Source: Eriocheir sinensis
Lineage: Eukaryota > Arthropoda > Malacostraca > Decapoda > Varunidae
Direction of reading: 5' to 3'
Assembly: GCF_024679095.1 (NCBI RefSeq)
Contig: NC_066518.1
Location: 6,041,610-6,105,609, forward strand
DNA: 64,000 nt
The notes under the pieces were generated by a model that worked only from the letters and a program-made list of their open reading frames with translations, did no database searches and had not been told where the DNA came from. The translations under genes were made by a program, and so were the position numbers. This document shows positions 1 through 38,104 of this stretch, one piece after another (within the stretch, counting starts at the first letter, position 1; each line of letters begins with the position of its first letter).

Positions 1-1263
1 TTAGCCGTTTCGGTGAAACTTTTGCTATTGCGTTGGACATATCAAAAGCTTTTGATAGGGTCTGGCACAAATCTTTGCTTTCTAAACTACCCTCCTACGG
101 TTTCTATCCTTCTCTCTGTACCTTTATCTCCAGTTTCCTTTCTGACCGTTCTATTTCTGCCGTGGTAGACGGTCACTGTTCTTCCCCTAAATCTATTAAC
201 AGTGGTGTTCCACAGGGTTCTGTCCTATCTCCCACTCTTTTTCTGTTGTTCATTGATGACATTCTTTCCAAAACGAACTGTCCTATCCATTCCTACGCCG
301 ATGATTCCACTCTGCATTATTCAACTTCTTTTAATAGAAGACCCACCCATCAGGAACTTAACGACTCAAGGCTGGAGGCTGCAGAACGCTTAGCCTCAGA
401 CCTTACTATTATTTCCGATTGGGGCAAGAAGAACCTGGTGTCCTTCAACGCCTCAAAAACACAGTTTCTCCACCTATCCACTCGACACAATCTTCCAAAC
501 AACTATCCCCTATTCTTTGACAACACCCAGCTATCACCTTCCTCAACACTAAACATCCTCGGTCTATCCTTAACTCAAAATCTCAACTGGAAACTTCATA
601 TCTCATCTCTTACTAAATCAGCTTCCTTGAGGCTGGGCGTTCTGTACCGTCTCCGCCAGTTCTTCTCCCCTGCACAGTTGCTGTCCAAATACAGGGGCCT
701 TGTCCGCCCTCGTATGGAGTATGCATCTCATGTGTGGGGGGGCTCCACTCACACAGCTCTTCTGGACAGAGTGGAGGCTAAGGCTCTTCGTCTCATCAGC
801 TCTCCTCCTCATACTGATAGTCTTCTTCCTCTTAAATTCCGCCGCAGTGTTGCCTCTCTTTCTATCTTCTATCGATATTTCCACGCTGACTGCTCTTCTG
901 AACTTGCTAACTGCATGCCTCCCCCCCTCCCGCGGCCCCGCTGCACTCGACTTTCTACTCATGCTCATCCCTATACTGTCCAAACCCCTTATGCAAGGGT
1001 TAACCAGCATCTTCACTCTTTCATCCCTCACGCTGGTAAACTCTGGAACAATCTTCCTTCATCTGTATTTCCTCCTGCCTACGACTTGAATTCTTTCAAG
1101 AGGAGGGTATCAGGACACCTCTCCTCCCGAAACTGACCTATCTTTCGGCCACCTCTTTGGATTCTTTTTAGGAGCAGCGAGTAGCGGGCTTTTTTTTTTT
1201 TATTAATGTTTACTTTTTTTGTGCCCTTGAACTGTCTCCTTTGCTGTAAAAAAAAAAAAAAAA
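1..1263 (+). mobile_element. Jockey-like non-LTR retrotransposon, 3' part
   Basis: Runs in from the left edge in the middle of the reverse transcriptase and ends in a 3' untranslated stretch with poly(A) at about 1240-1270 (GTGCCCTTGAACTGTCTCC, then A-run). Related copies on the opposite strand are at 20592-21840, 25643-28524 and 34157-35836, all sharing this 3' end. Confidence 0.85.
3..1136 (+). CDS. Jockey-like ORF2, reverse transcriptase C-terminal part
   Basis: Open from the window edge to TGA with no frameshift, so this is the best preserved copy of its family here. Seen: LDISKAFDRVWH (palm), SGVPQGSVLSP, the catalytic YADD, and the thumb region LVRPRMEYASHVWGG. The endonuclease part must lie left of the window. 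In the host, such a protein copies its own RNA at a nicked chromosomal site. Confidence 0.85.
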   Translation, partial: SRFGETFAIALDISKAFDRVWHKSLLSKLPSYGFYPSLCTFISSFLSDRSISAVVDGHCSSPKSINSGVPQGSVLSPTLFLLFIDDILSKTNCPIHSYADDSTLHYSTSFNRRPTHQELNDSRLEAAERLASDLTIISDWGKKNLVSFNASKTQFLHLSTRHNLPNNYPLFFDNTQLSPSSTLNILGLSLTQNLNWKLHISSLTKSASLRLGVLYRLRQFFSPAQLLSKYRGLVRPRMEYASHVWGGSTHTALLDRVEAKALRLISSPPHTDSLLPLKFRRSVASLSIFYRYFHADCSSELANCMPPPLPRPRCTRLSTHAHPYTVQTPYARVNQHLHSFIPHAGKLWNNLPSSVFPPAYDLNSFKRRVSGHLSSRN

Positions 1264-1270
1264 AAAAAAA

Positions 1271-3185
1271 GAAAGAAAGTCTTGCAGCTTGCTTATTTCA
1301 CATTAATCTGAGAATACCAGTACAAGGCCATGTGGCTGTTGGTGCCCCTGTTATTCAAATAACAATTCGGCTTGGTTTTCCAAGCCTGCTCTATTTTTTT
1401 ATAACGATGATATAAACACATTTTCACTGATTTTTTGAGACACTTAAATGTTAACCTACACAAACAACATTCACACAAAACTTACACAGCTCATCACGAC
1501 AAGGACAACACATAGGATAGGTGTTTGTTTGTGTATGCGTTTGTGTGAATGTTGTTTGTGTAGGTTAACATTTAAGTGTTGGTGTATGTGTGGAACAATG
1601 TGTAACGGTGGACAACAAGAGAACGTGGACGGACAGTTAAAGGTAAACGAATACAAGGAAAGTTAACGATGAAGACGCGACAAGACAGACTGGCAGACAC
1701 AGTGACGATGGACATTACATGAAAACACCGAGAATCTTAGTCTCTCTTTGCAGCGCCCCATTTTCTTGTCACTGAGGGGAAGGAACACGGAATTTGAGCG
1801 GTGACTGCTACAGATTTACTTAAGGTTTTTCCTTCTCGGCCTATTGTGAGGCCTCTTGATAGTATTAAAATCGGTGTGCCTTTTGACGCCTGATACTGTT
1901 GTCGATTTGTGCATGATGAAAAGGCGACCCAATACTAGCAGCAGGGTTATGATAGTCAGGAAGGAGACGGAAAGAGAAAGAAAGGAAGGAACATTAGGAG
2001 CAGTGTGCCCCCCGGTGTCTGGTATTCAGCTATCTGTTTGTGAGGAAGTTGCGGCACACAAGTTAGTCTATCGCGACCCTGCATCGATGGGGCGCGACCC
2101 GTGGATTCAATGGGGCCACTTGGACTACAGCCCTGGGGTACAACACAAGAGGAGCCCTACTAAAGTCTGTTTCACAAGAATATTACAGGCGACCACACCT
2201 CCACTTTTTTTCTCTTGATTTTGATTAGCTCTATGTTAGCCAATCAAACCGCAGAACCCGTCAGTTTGCTTCCGCCTTGGCCGCTGGCGTCGCGACTGTG
2301 TTATGTTCTTAGTTTTTTAATACTATCTGGAATACTACACGGCCTACATGTGTTTTCTTAGTAGAATTGCCATCCTTGAGTCATTATCTATAACATTCAT
2401 TCTGTAACACAAGACGACTAATTATTTTTTTCTCGTAGATATCATGTGATGAATGAAGATATTTTTTTATACGATAAAAACAAGTTTATATTTCTATCCA
2501 TTTTCAAGTTAACAGTGTACTTATGTCTATTTTCTTTTGTCTCATCATAATCTTTGACAGTTTAGGCACTGTACATGTTCAGTGGTGAAATTGCGTTAAA
2601 TTAAAATTGCATGGTGATGTTGAGGTGTAAATATATTTTTATATGCATCCCATAACACTGCGAGGCAGTGTGAGCACCGAGCGAGCTTCCTGGGCCAAAC
2701 AAGCTTATCTTTTCCGGCGCGGTAATTGGCTGCCACTTGGCCAGTCAAAATTGAAGAGCATGAGGGGGTGAGGCCGCCTGTAATTTAGCTAGAGTGAATG
2801 ATCCTTGTCTTAACTCATTGGTGACTGGAATATTAGGATCCTTCATAATTATTAGATTCCTCTCTTCCAGAGCCCTCACAACTCCCAAGACGGACCTGTT
2901 AATATATTCCTCTCCAATGCTTCGAGGGTTAACTAACTCTGCCTTTAGGGCATATACAAGTAAACGACTAGAGCAGCAGGTTTCCTCAAGCTCTGAGTTG
3001 CTGAACTGATTTGTGGGTGTGCAGGGAACGTGCTTCCACACAGCTCAGTGCAACACGTTAGGAGAGCTTGGATACACTCCGGCGTTGCTTCACGAGGAGT
3101 AACTTCCAGCAGTATAGTCTTGCAAGGCTGTGACATTTTTCTGATGGGTAATGCATTCTGATGCCACTTTAGATCCCCTTTTCAA
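1271..3185 (+). repeat. Upstream segmental duplication, copy A
   Basis: Blocks at about 1271-1420, 1836-2140 and 2820-3185 match, in order, 42913-43080, 44120-44440 and 44505-44830. This is the flank upstream of SLC22 copy 1 and shows the duplication reaches well upstream of the gene. I see no credible gene in 2140-2760. Confidence 0.7.
1441..1578. repeat. Short palindromic MITE-like element
   Basis: Inverted repeat: 1441-1478 and 1541-1578 are complementary over about 38 bases (CACTTAAATGTTAACCTACA at the left end) around a 62-base loop. It lies in the duplicated flank. A target duplication is not clear. Confidence 0.6.
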
Positions 3186-4874
<1,689 letters not shown>

Positions 4875-4883
4875 CTCAATAAC

Positions 4884-7221
4884 GGTTCCATGTCAACTGA
4901 ACCAGTGCCACTTGCACCACCACCATGCGCACAGTGCCAACTGAAAACAGACAACAACTGAACAGACAACTGAACCAGTGGTCTACTGAAACCAGTGGTC
5001 AACTGAACCAGTAACCATTTGAACCAGCGACCATCCGAACCAGTGCAACTTGAACCAGTGCAACAGTACTACAGTACTATTTCAACCAGTGACCATCTGA
5101 ACCAGTGGTCATCTGAACCAGTGGTCAACTGAACCAGTGGTCAACTGAACCAGTAGTGTGTAAAAAACCACCAGTACCTTGAAGACAGTACTATTTCAAC
5201 CAGTGACCATCTGAACCAGTGGTCATCTGAACCAGTGCTATTTGAACCAGCAGAATTTGTTGTGACTCAACTGTATTTTTATTTCCTTCGGAAACCTACA
5301 TTAAAATGGTCACACTTCATTTACAAACACAAAGAGAAAAATATTTCACAAAAAGTAATAAATAAAATAAATAAAACAAGAAAAGGAAATATAAAACTGT
5401 TATAAGCTAGGAAAGAAGAAAAAACTAAAAGAAAAAGTAAAAAAATAAATAAATAAATAAAAATATAATATAAAACTAAAAAAAAAAAAAGGTCCGCGAC
5501 AGCATCCCGACTCCACGTGTCGCAGGACTGGGACCAGCTCAAAATAAAAATGGCTTTGCATAAGCGCGTGGTTTAAGCTGGTGCAGGGAGGATGCTAACA
5601 TAAACGAGTTACACCTGTAATGAAAGGGTTACACAACGGAGCACAGTACCATCGGCCTTCGAAAAAGGGTTAAATTGTATTACACGGTCACTGGCTGAAA
5701 TAGTACAAATTCAGTACAAATCCTAGGATTATTTCCTGCTTTAATTAAGTACAAAGCCTAGGGTTATTTCTTGTTTTAATTCAGTACAAAGCCTAGGCTT
5801 ATTTCTTGTTTTAATTCAATACAAAGCCTAGGATTATTTTTTGCTTTAATTCAGTACAAAGCCTAGGGTTATTTTTTGCTTTAATTCAATACAAAGCCTA
5901 GGATTATTTTTTGCTTTAATTCAATACAAAGCCTAGGATTATTTTTTGTTTTAATTCAATACAAAGCCTAGGGTTATTTTTTGCTTTAATTCAGTACAAA
6001 GCCTAGGATTATTTCTTGTTTTAATTCAATACAAAGCCTAGGGTTATTTTTTGCTTTAATTCAGTACAAAGCCTAGGATTATTTCTTGTTTTAATTCAAT
6101 ACAAAGCCTAGGATTATTTTTTGCTTTAATTCAGTACAAAGCCTAGGATTATTTCTTGTTTTAATTCAATACAAAGCCTAGGATTATTTTTTTTAATTCA
6201 ATACAAAGCCGCTTTAATTCAGTACAAAGCCTAGGATTATTTTTGTTTTAATTCAGTACAAAGCCTAGGGTTATTTTTGCTTTAATTCAGTACAAAGCCT
6301 AGGATTATTTTTTGTTTTAATTCAATACAAAGCCTAGGATTATTTTTTGTTTTAATTCAATACAAAGCCTAGGATTATTTTTGCTTTAATTCAGTACAAA
6401 GCCTAGGATTATTTTTGCTTTAATTCAGTACAAAGCCTAGGATTATTTTTGCTTTAATTCAGTACAAAGCCTAGGGTTATTTCTTGTTTTAATTCAATGC
6501 AAAGCCTAGGATAATTTGTTGTTTTAATTCAGTATGCGTGGTTTAGCTGGTGCAGGGAGGATGCTAACATAAACGAGTTACACCTGTAATGAAAGGGTTA
6601 CAACGGAGTACAGTACCATCGGCCTTCGAAAAAGGGTTAAATTGTATTACACGGTCACTGGCTGAAATAGTACTGGTTCAAGTACTACTGGTTCAGTTTG
6701 CACTGGTTCAAGTTGCACTGGTTCAGATGACCACTGGTTCAGATGGTCACTGGTTGAATTAGTACTGGTTCAAGTACTACTGGTTCAGTTTGCACTCTGG
6801 GTTGCACTGGTTCAAATGACCACTGGTTCAGATGGTCACTGGTTGAATTAGTACTGGTTCAAGTAGTAGTACTGGTTCAGTTTGCACTGGTTCAAGTAGC
6901 ACTGGTTCAGATGACCACTGGTTCAGATGGTCACTGGTTGAATTAGTACTGGTTCAAGTAGTAGTACTGGTTCAGTTTGCACTGGTTCAAGTAGCACTGG
7001 TTCAGATGACCACTGGTTCAGATGGTCACTGGTTGAAATAGTACTGGTTCAGTTTACACTGGTTCAGATGGTTACTGGTTCAAATGACCACTGGTTCAAA
7101 TGACCACTGGTTCACTTGACAACTGGTTCAGTTGACCACTGGTTCAGTTGACCACTGGTTCAGTTGGCACTGGTGCATGTGGTACTGGTGCAAGTGGCAC
7201 TGGTTCAGTTGACCGGCAACC
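4884..7221. mobile_element. Foldback-type DNA element with 9-bp target duplication
   Basis: Exactly flanked by CTCAATAAC (4875-4883 and 7222-7230); joining the two sides restores continuous RT sequence. Ends are inverted: GGTT....GTCAACTGAACC at the left and its complement at the right. Both arms are arrays of a short repeat around CTGAACCAGTG (left 4884-5262; right, complementary, 6662-7221). Inside are a 141-base direct repeat pair (5566-5706 and 6536-6673) and a minisatellite. No transposase is coded, so it must be moved in trans. Drosophila FB elements share 9-bp duplications and subrepeat-built inverted ends; relationship is an inference. Confidence 0.82.
5707..6535. repeat. Minisatellite, about 34-base unit
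   Basis: Roughly two dozen head-to-tail units of the form TTAATTCARTACAAAGCCTA followed by GGATTATTTYTTGYTT, each holding the palindrome CCTAGG. It is the core of the foldback element. Confidence 0.92.
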
Positions 7222-7230
7222 CTCAATAAC

Positions 7231-8607
7231 AACTGGCAAAGTACCAAAGGAGTGGCGGAGGGCTGAAGTGTCCCTATATACAAAAGTGGTAAAAAGGAAG
7301 AACCCCTAAACTACAGACCTGTATCATTGACCAGTGTAGTATGTAAAATATGTGAGGTGATAAGTAAACAATGGACGAGATTTCTAGAAGAGCATAATAT
7401 AATCACAAGTAAACAATATGGCTTTAGAAAAGGGCGCTCATGTGTAACAAACTTACTGAGCTTTTACTCAAGAGTGACAGACATAATACAGGAGAGGGAC
7501 GGATGGGCTGACTGCGTTTACTTGAACCTGAAGAAGGCGTTCGACAAAGTTCCACATAAAAGACTACTATGGAAGCTGGAGAATAAAGGAGGATTGAAAG
7601 GATAAATGATGAACTGGATGGAAAGTTACTTAAGGGGAAGAGAGATAAGAACAGTGGTAAAGAACATGAAATCGGAATGGAAAATTGTAGAGAGTGGAGT
7701 GCCTCAAGGATCGGTATTGGCACCATTACTTTTCCTAGTATATGTAAACGATATGTCAGAGGGGTAAACTGTTATATGAGCCTGTTTGCAGACGATGCAA
7801 AACTGCAAAGACATATAAGAAACAGTAAAGACTGTGAAATTCTGCAAGATAACCTGGACAAGATTTGGGAATGGAGTATGAAATGGGAGATGTAATTCAA
7901 TGTGAAGAAATGTCATGTAATGGAAATGGAAAAGAGTGAAGGGAGACCAAAATGGACATATAAAATGGGAGATGGAGAAATATTAAAGAAAGTTCAAGAA
8001 GAGAGGGATCTGGGAGTGACAATACAAGATAATCAAAGCCTGAGAGTTATGTTAACAGGATATTCGGTGATACGTATAAAATGGTGAGAAATATAGGATT
8101 AGCATTCCACTATATGGATAAGGATATGATGAAAAAGTTAATAACCACTATGATAAGACCAAAACTGGAATATGCGGAGGCGGTGTGGTCTCCCCATAAG
8201 AAGAAACACATAAAAAACCTAGAAAGAATACTAAGGATGGTAACAAAAATGGATTCAGAACTGGAGGGATTGATATATGAAGAAAGATTAAAGGAAATGG
8301 ACCTACCAACATTGGAACAAAGAAATGGGAGACCTAATACAAATTTATAAATTATTGAGTAAAATGGAAGAAGTAGACAATGAGGAGTTAATACTAAGAG
8401 AAGGAATAAACACCAGGAACACAAGAGGACACAGTAAAAAATTGAGGAAGGGAAGATGTTTGAGAGACATAAAGAAATATAGCTTCCCGCAAAGAAATAT
8501 AGAGGTTTGGAACACACTAAGTGAGGATGTAGTATCGGTGAAGAGTGTGCAAAACTTTAAGGAAAAGTTGGACAAATACAGATACGGAGACGGGACAACA
8601 CGAGCGT
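7231..8607 (+). pseudogene. CR1-like ORF2 relic, reverse transcriptase core and thumb
   Basis: Continues the RT of 4609-4874 across the foldback insertion. Seen in three frames: NYRPVSLTSVV, KQYGFRKGRSCVTNLL, LKKAFDKVPHKRLLWKL, ESGVPQGSVLAPLLF, the catalytic FADD of LFADDAKL, and the C-terminal IRPKLEYAEAVWSPHKKK. Several stops and frameshifts. Confidence 0.8.
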
Positions 8608-8653
8608 AAGCCCAGGCCCTGTAAAACTACAACTAGGTAAATACAACTAGGTA

Positions 8654-8655
<2 letters not shown>

Positions 8656-8720
<65 letters not shown>
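8656..8720. repeat. (AC)n microsatellite
   Basis: 65 bases of CA repeat directly after the tail of the CR1-like element. Confidence 0.95.
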
Positions 8721-8722
<2 letters not shown>

Positions 8723-8826
8723 ATTTTTCTTATTTCAATATAAGGAAGTGACAGCTGGTAGCTATTTATTCGATCACCATACTGTTGTTTGTTTTACATG
8801 ATAATGTTGTGATGGAATCATTTTGG

Positions 8827-9023
8827 GGCCACCAAGGCCGTCCAGGCCCTGGAGCGATGTACTTAGCACTTTACCTCACAGACCCTGAGTCCAGGAAAGA
8901 TTACATTAATGACCTTCCCTCAACCCCTGACAGGATAGAGTAAGCCACGTAAGGGTGACGAATATAGTTCACAGGAGGTGTAAACATGACGCTGCATAAT
9001 GGCCTCCTTGTCGCACAGGAAAG
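8827..9023 (+). promoter_or_regulatory. Conserved 5' flank of SLC22 copy 1
   Basis: Sequence shared with the region just before copy 3 (59155-59364) and, from about 8940, with copy 2 (from 44877). The last 110 bases differ from copy 3 by three positions. The AG at 9018-9019 after a pyrimidine-rich stretch looks like a splice acceptor, so this may be the end of an intron in the 5' untranslated region rather than a promoter. I see no clear TATA box. Confidence 0.45.
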
Positions 9024-29913
<20,890 letters not shown>

Positions 29914-30035
29914 AACATTGAGACGCTGACGGATTCCATTGAATACTGCTTGAAAGAGAAGTGGATGTTGACTGCAACCATTTCAGTAACTTTTATTGAG
30001 TATTGCACCACACGTGATTGCATAAGCACAGTATT

Positions 30036-30041
30036 AATAAA
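30036..30041 (+). promoter_or_regulatory. Poly(A) signal of SLC22 copy 1
   Basis: AATAAA lies 123 bases after the stop. The surrounding 3' untranslated sequence is conserved with copy 2, where AATAAA is at a similar distance, supporting real use. Confidence 0.7.
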
Positions 30042-30442
30042 TATCCGTGAGCTGGTTTGATTTACTTAGCATTATTAAGGGACATAATTTAGAATATGTT
30101 GTGGATCTATTCCACATTATCAATATCGAAGATGTCAAGCTGATACTCGCCTTTGCATAGTTGGAAGGGCCCACAAACTGTTGAAACGAACCTTAATGTA
30201 AAAGACTATATGCTCTCAACAGCAGATCTCCACACACGTAATTCTTCCATTGCAGTACACCTCATATACTTTTCTCACTCCGGCACCCACTATTGGCACC
30301 CATATTATTTTGAGGTATGAACATGCATTCATGTACTAATAAAATCCTTTTTCCCGCGGGACCACACTTCAGTACCTTAAACAGGGCTCGTGTTATGGGC
30401 GACGCCAGCGTCCTGACCAGGGTGGCCACCGTGTCCGTGCAC

Positions 30443-32144
<1,702 letters not shown>

Positions 32145-32179
32145 CCGTGCACTACATCAGCGACCTGCTGGTGAGCTCA

Positions 32180-33400
32180 CCAGGTTCTCAGCACCAACAC
32201 TGTGATGAATCTGAGGCTGAACCCCAAACAGTATTAGAATGAAAATGGACCTCATTCGATCATAACTACATTCAGTTAAATAGGACTTCAATTAATCTAA
32301 GCAAGGCCTTAATTATGTTAAACACTACCTCAAACAAGTTAAAAACGTGTAGTTGAAATCTACTCACCAGGGCGACAAAATTGAACTTGAAAATTGCCCC
32401 CCCGCCCCTCATACAAAAAAAGATAAATTTCCTCAACTCTCCCTCCCCTTAGTCTTGAGTTTTCAAAATCCCCCTCCCTAGCTTGAGGCTGAGTACTATA
32501 GAGCATATATGAGTCTGTATCTGTATATTCCCTTGACCCTCTCACCCTCGTTTTCTTCAGTACTTCATAACGAAATTGATATAGCCTTACTTTGGAAAGC
32601 TCGAGTATCTGAAGCAATCCACATTGAGAATGACAGTTGTATTGGTGAGTTTTCAGAAATTGCTATCATACTATTATTGTTCTTCAAAATGAATAATTTA
32701 ATTGATAAATAATTCTCTGACACTTTTCACTAACTCCAGCTTATTAGTGCAAACTTTTGAGTTTGTAGCATACTTCCGAGGATTAAATAAACGTTTGCCA
32801 ATTAATACATTGTAGCAGAGCTTATATAAGTTTTTCTTGATTTTGGATTCAACCTTGTTTCAACGCTCAGTGTTTTCATGAATAAAATCTCTGGGGTAAG
32901 GCTCCTGTCTAAACTTAAAATCAAACTTTACTTCTCGAGCTCAAGACCAAGTTTCATTTAAACTGTAAGAAGGGGGCGAAATAAAGGTAGTCTTGCTTTG
33001 CTGCATGGGAACTAATTATTTTTATTTTTATTTTTTCTCCTTTCTTTCCTCAAGAATCTTTACAGTAAGAAGAGCGGTCACTGAAATAAATTTGCTGGTT
33101 CTCTAACCCCTGAGAAAAATCGTCCGTGAGAATGGCAACCTCTTCTGACAAAGCTTGTATCACAAAGTAACCAGTGTTACCCTCTGTAGAATAGGTTTCC
33201 ACAGCTTTTGGCAGATAAAAAGAAAAGAAAAACTTTCATCAATCCCATTGGCATCACTATTGGGAGACTCATTTGCATTACGTATGCATACAGAACATTA
33301 AACTCAAGATAAATCAATATGAAGTTTGTCCTGAGATTTTCAACTTTTATTCATTTTGATTTTAATAATTTGCCTCACCATAGACTTTTAAACTAAACTA
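32180..33400. other. No recognised feature
   Basis: AT-rich sequence with no credible gene, RNA gene or repeat that I can name. Confidence 0.4.
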
Positions 33401-33409
33401 AATGCCCAT

Positions 33410-35836
<2,427 letters not shown>

Positions 35837-36122
35837 TTATCTTACAGACCCTATGGCCCAGAATTTTGCATTTCAACCCTAGTAAATATTAAGTTGAGAA
35901 AAGTGGCGGTCGACCATGTTTTTCAAAGGATTCATTCGTGTTGCACTGGACCACTGAAGGTGGGGGCTTATTCCATTCTCGCATTACAACGTTGATGAAG
36001 AAAAAAGTTTTCATTAAAGTTTTGTGCCATTATTTCTCGTTCGCAAAGTGTCATCGATTATAAACAATTTTGATTTGTTCACCTTCGAAGAGCCATTAAG
36101 TATTTAAAAAAAAATCAATCAG

Positions 36123-36189
<67 letters not shown>

Positions 36190-36284
36190 TAGTAAAAATA
36201 GTGATGTTTATATAATTATCAGTAATAAAACTACGATATCAGTAATAAAACTATAATATATGAAAAATTCCGTCAAACACTTGT

Positions 36285-36364
<80 letters not shown>

Positions 36365-36420
36365 TCAAAGAACATTGGTATTTTCATATTTATCAGTACT
36401 AAAACTATAAAATATAAGTA
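35837..36420. other. Region with AC/CT microsatellites
   Basis: CT/AC arrays at 36123-36187 and 36286-36361 and AT-rich sequence. The short unit GATATCAGTAATAAAACTAT recurs several times between the arrays. No gene seen. Confidence 0.6.
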
Positions 36421-37268
36421 ATCTTTTTGTTCCTCTTCACCAACCTGGCTAGCTCAACATACCTAACCCTGAGGTGGATTTCTCCGTTCTTTATTTTCCT
36501 ATAAATTCCTCTCTTCAAGCCAATCTCATGCTTGAGTCTGCGGGTCATCCATTTGGGGTCGTTATTTTCCTTCCTACGTGCTTAGTAAGGGATATGCTGT
36601 CTCTGACCCTCTGTAATTACTCTCACTAAATTATTGTAGGTCATTTTTACATGATTCCCCTGTCTTTCCGGTTCCAGCCCTGAGATATGGCCCTCATCTA
36701 GCCCTAAGACACAGAGTTGAGTTCATGGGTCACCGCCCAGTCTAATTTGAACCTAATTTCCCTGTGATCACTGCCACCTAATTCTCCCCCAACATCTAGC
36801 TCGCTGATCATATTCTCGTTGTTAGTCAGGACTAAGTCTAAAATGTTATTTCCTCTGGTGGGCTCCGTCACTGTCTGCTTGAGAAAATTATCTTGTATTA
36901 CTTTCAGAAAATCCTCAGATTCTAGATCACCCACCACGCCTTCCCAGTCTCTATACCTATAATTAAAATTCCCCATTATGTAGACATTTTTGCTCCTGCT
37001 CGCCCTGCCTACCTCTTGTAGTAATATATCAGTGTCCTGCCTGCTAAGGTTGGGAGGCCTGTAAAGAACCCCTAGAATTAGTTTGTCTTTCCCTTTGTGG
37101 ACGTCCACCCAAACTGATTCTCAGTTGCCATTTGTTTGAACAGAATTGTTAGCTGAACATTTAAGTGTGTCTTTAACATAAAGAGCCACCCCCCCTCCCC
37201 TTTTTCCCTTTCTATCTTTGTGAAACATCTGATAACCATCTATTTCATACTCAGACATGAAGTTTTTG
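36421..37268 (-). pseudogene. CR1-like endonuclease and linker fragment
   Basis: Minus strand: FMSEYEIDGYQMFHKDRKG, GGGVALYVKD, LILGVLYRPPN, IMGNFNYRYRDWEG (GDFN changed to GNFN), TRGNNILDLVLTN and GGSDHREIRFKLDW, then a linker. The open piece is 36704-37108. Related decayed sequence is at 58440-59135. It stops at the palindrome 37271-37790. Confidence 0.8.
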
Positions 37269-37270
37269 TT

Positions 37271-37790
<520 letters not shown>

Positions 37791-38104
37791 AAGCTCGAGT
37801 AAAAACTACTGAAGCTAGGAAGGCGTGCTTGGTGGCAAATGAAAGCTCTAATAATACAGATTAATAATCAGAAAAAAATGGAAAGCACTAAATAAATAAA
37901 TAAAAAGTTATAAGCAAAAAACTAGGACGTGTCCAAGTTGCGGCAGAAGGGCCGAAAAACAGGATAGTTTGTGACGGCTCGACGACAAACGTGGAATCGA
38001 GCTATCAAAAAACCCTTCGAGCTGTTCAAACTACATTGCCAAGAAGGGCTACATGCCAAATTACAGCCATTCGCGGCCTTGAAGGACTAATGAAGCGAGG
38101 ACAT
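37791..38104. other. No firm feature; possible ORF1 zinc-knuckle remnant
   Basis: One frame at about 37926-37960 reads TCPSCGRRAEKQ, like the cysteine motif of a CR1 ORF1, just before the SGNH-like piece. Otherwise unrecognised. Confidence 0.3.

Noticed and set aside
618..1031. Minus-strand frames over the Jockey-like elements (618-1031, 20730-21023, 25859-26065)
   Set aside because: Antisense shadows that recur only because the same RT sequence recurs.
36146..36361. CRISPR-like spacing of AC arrays and ATCAGTAATAAAACTA repeats
   Set aside because: Irregular eukaryotic microsatellite region with no equal spacers and no cas genes.
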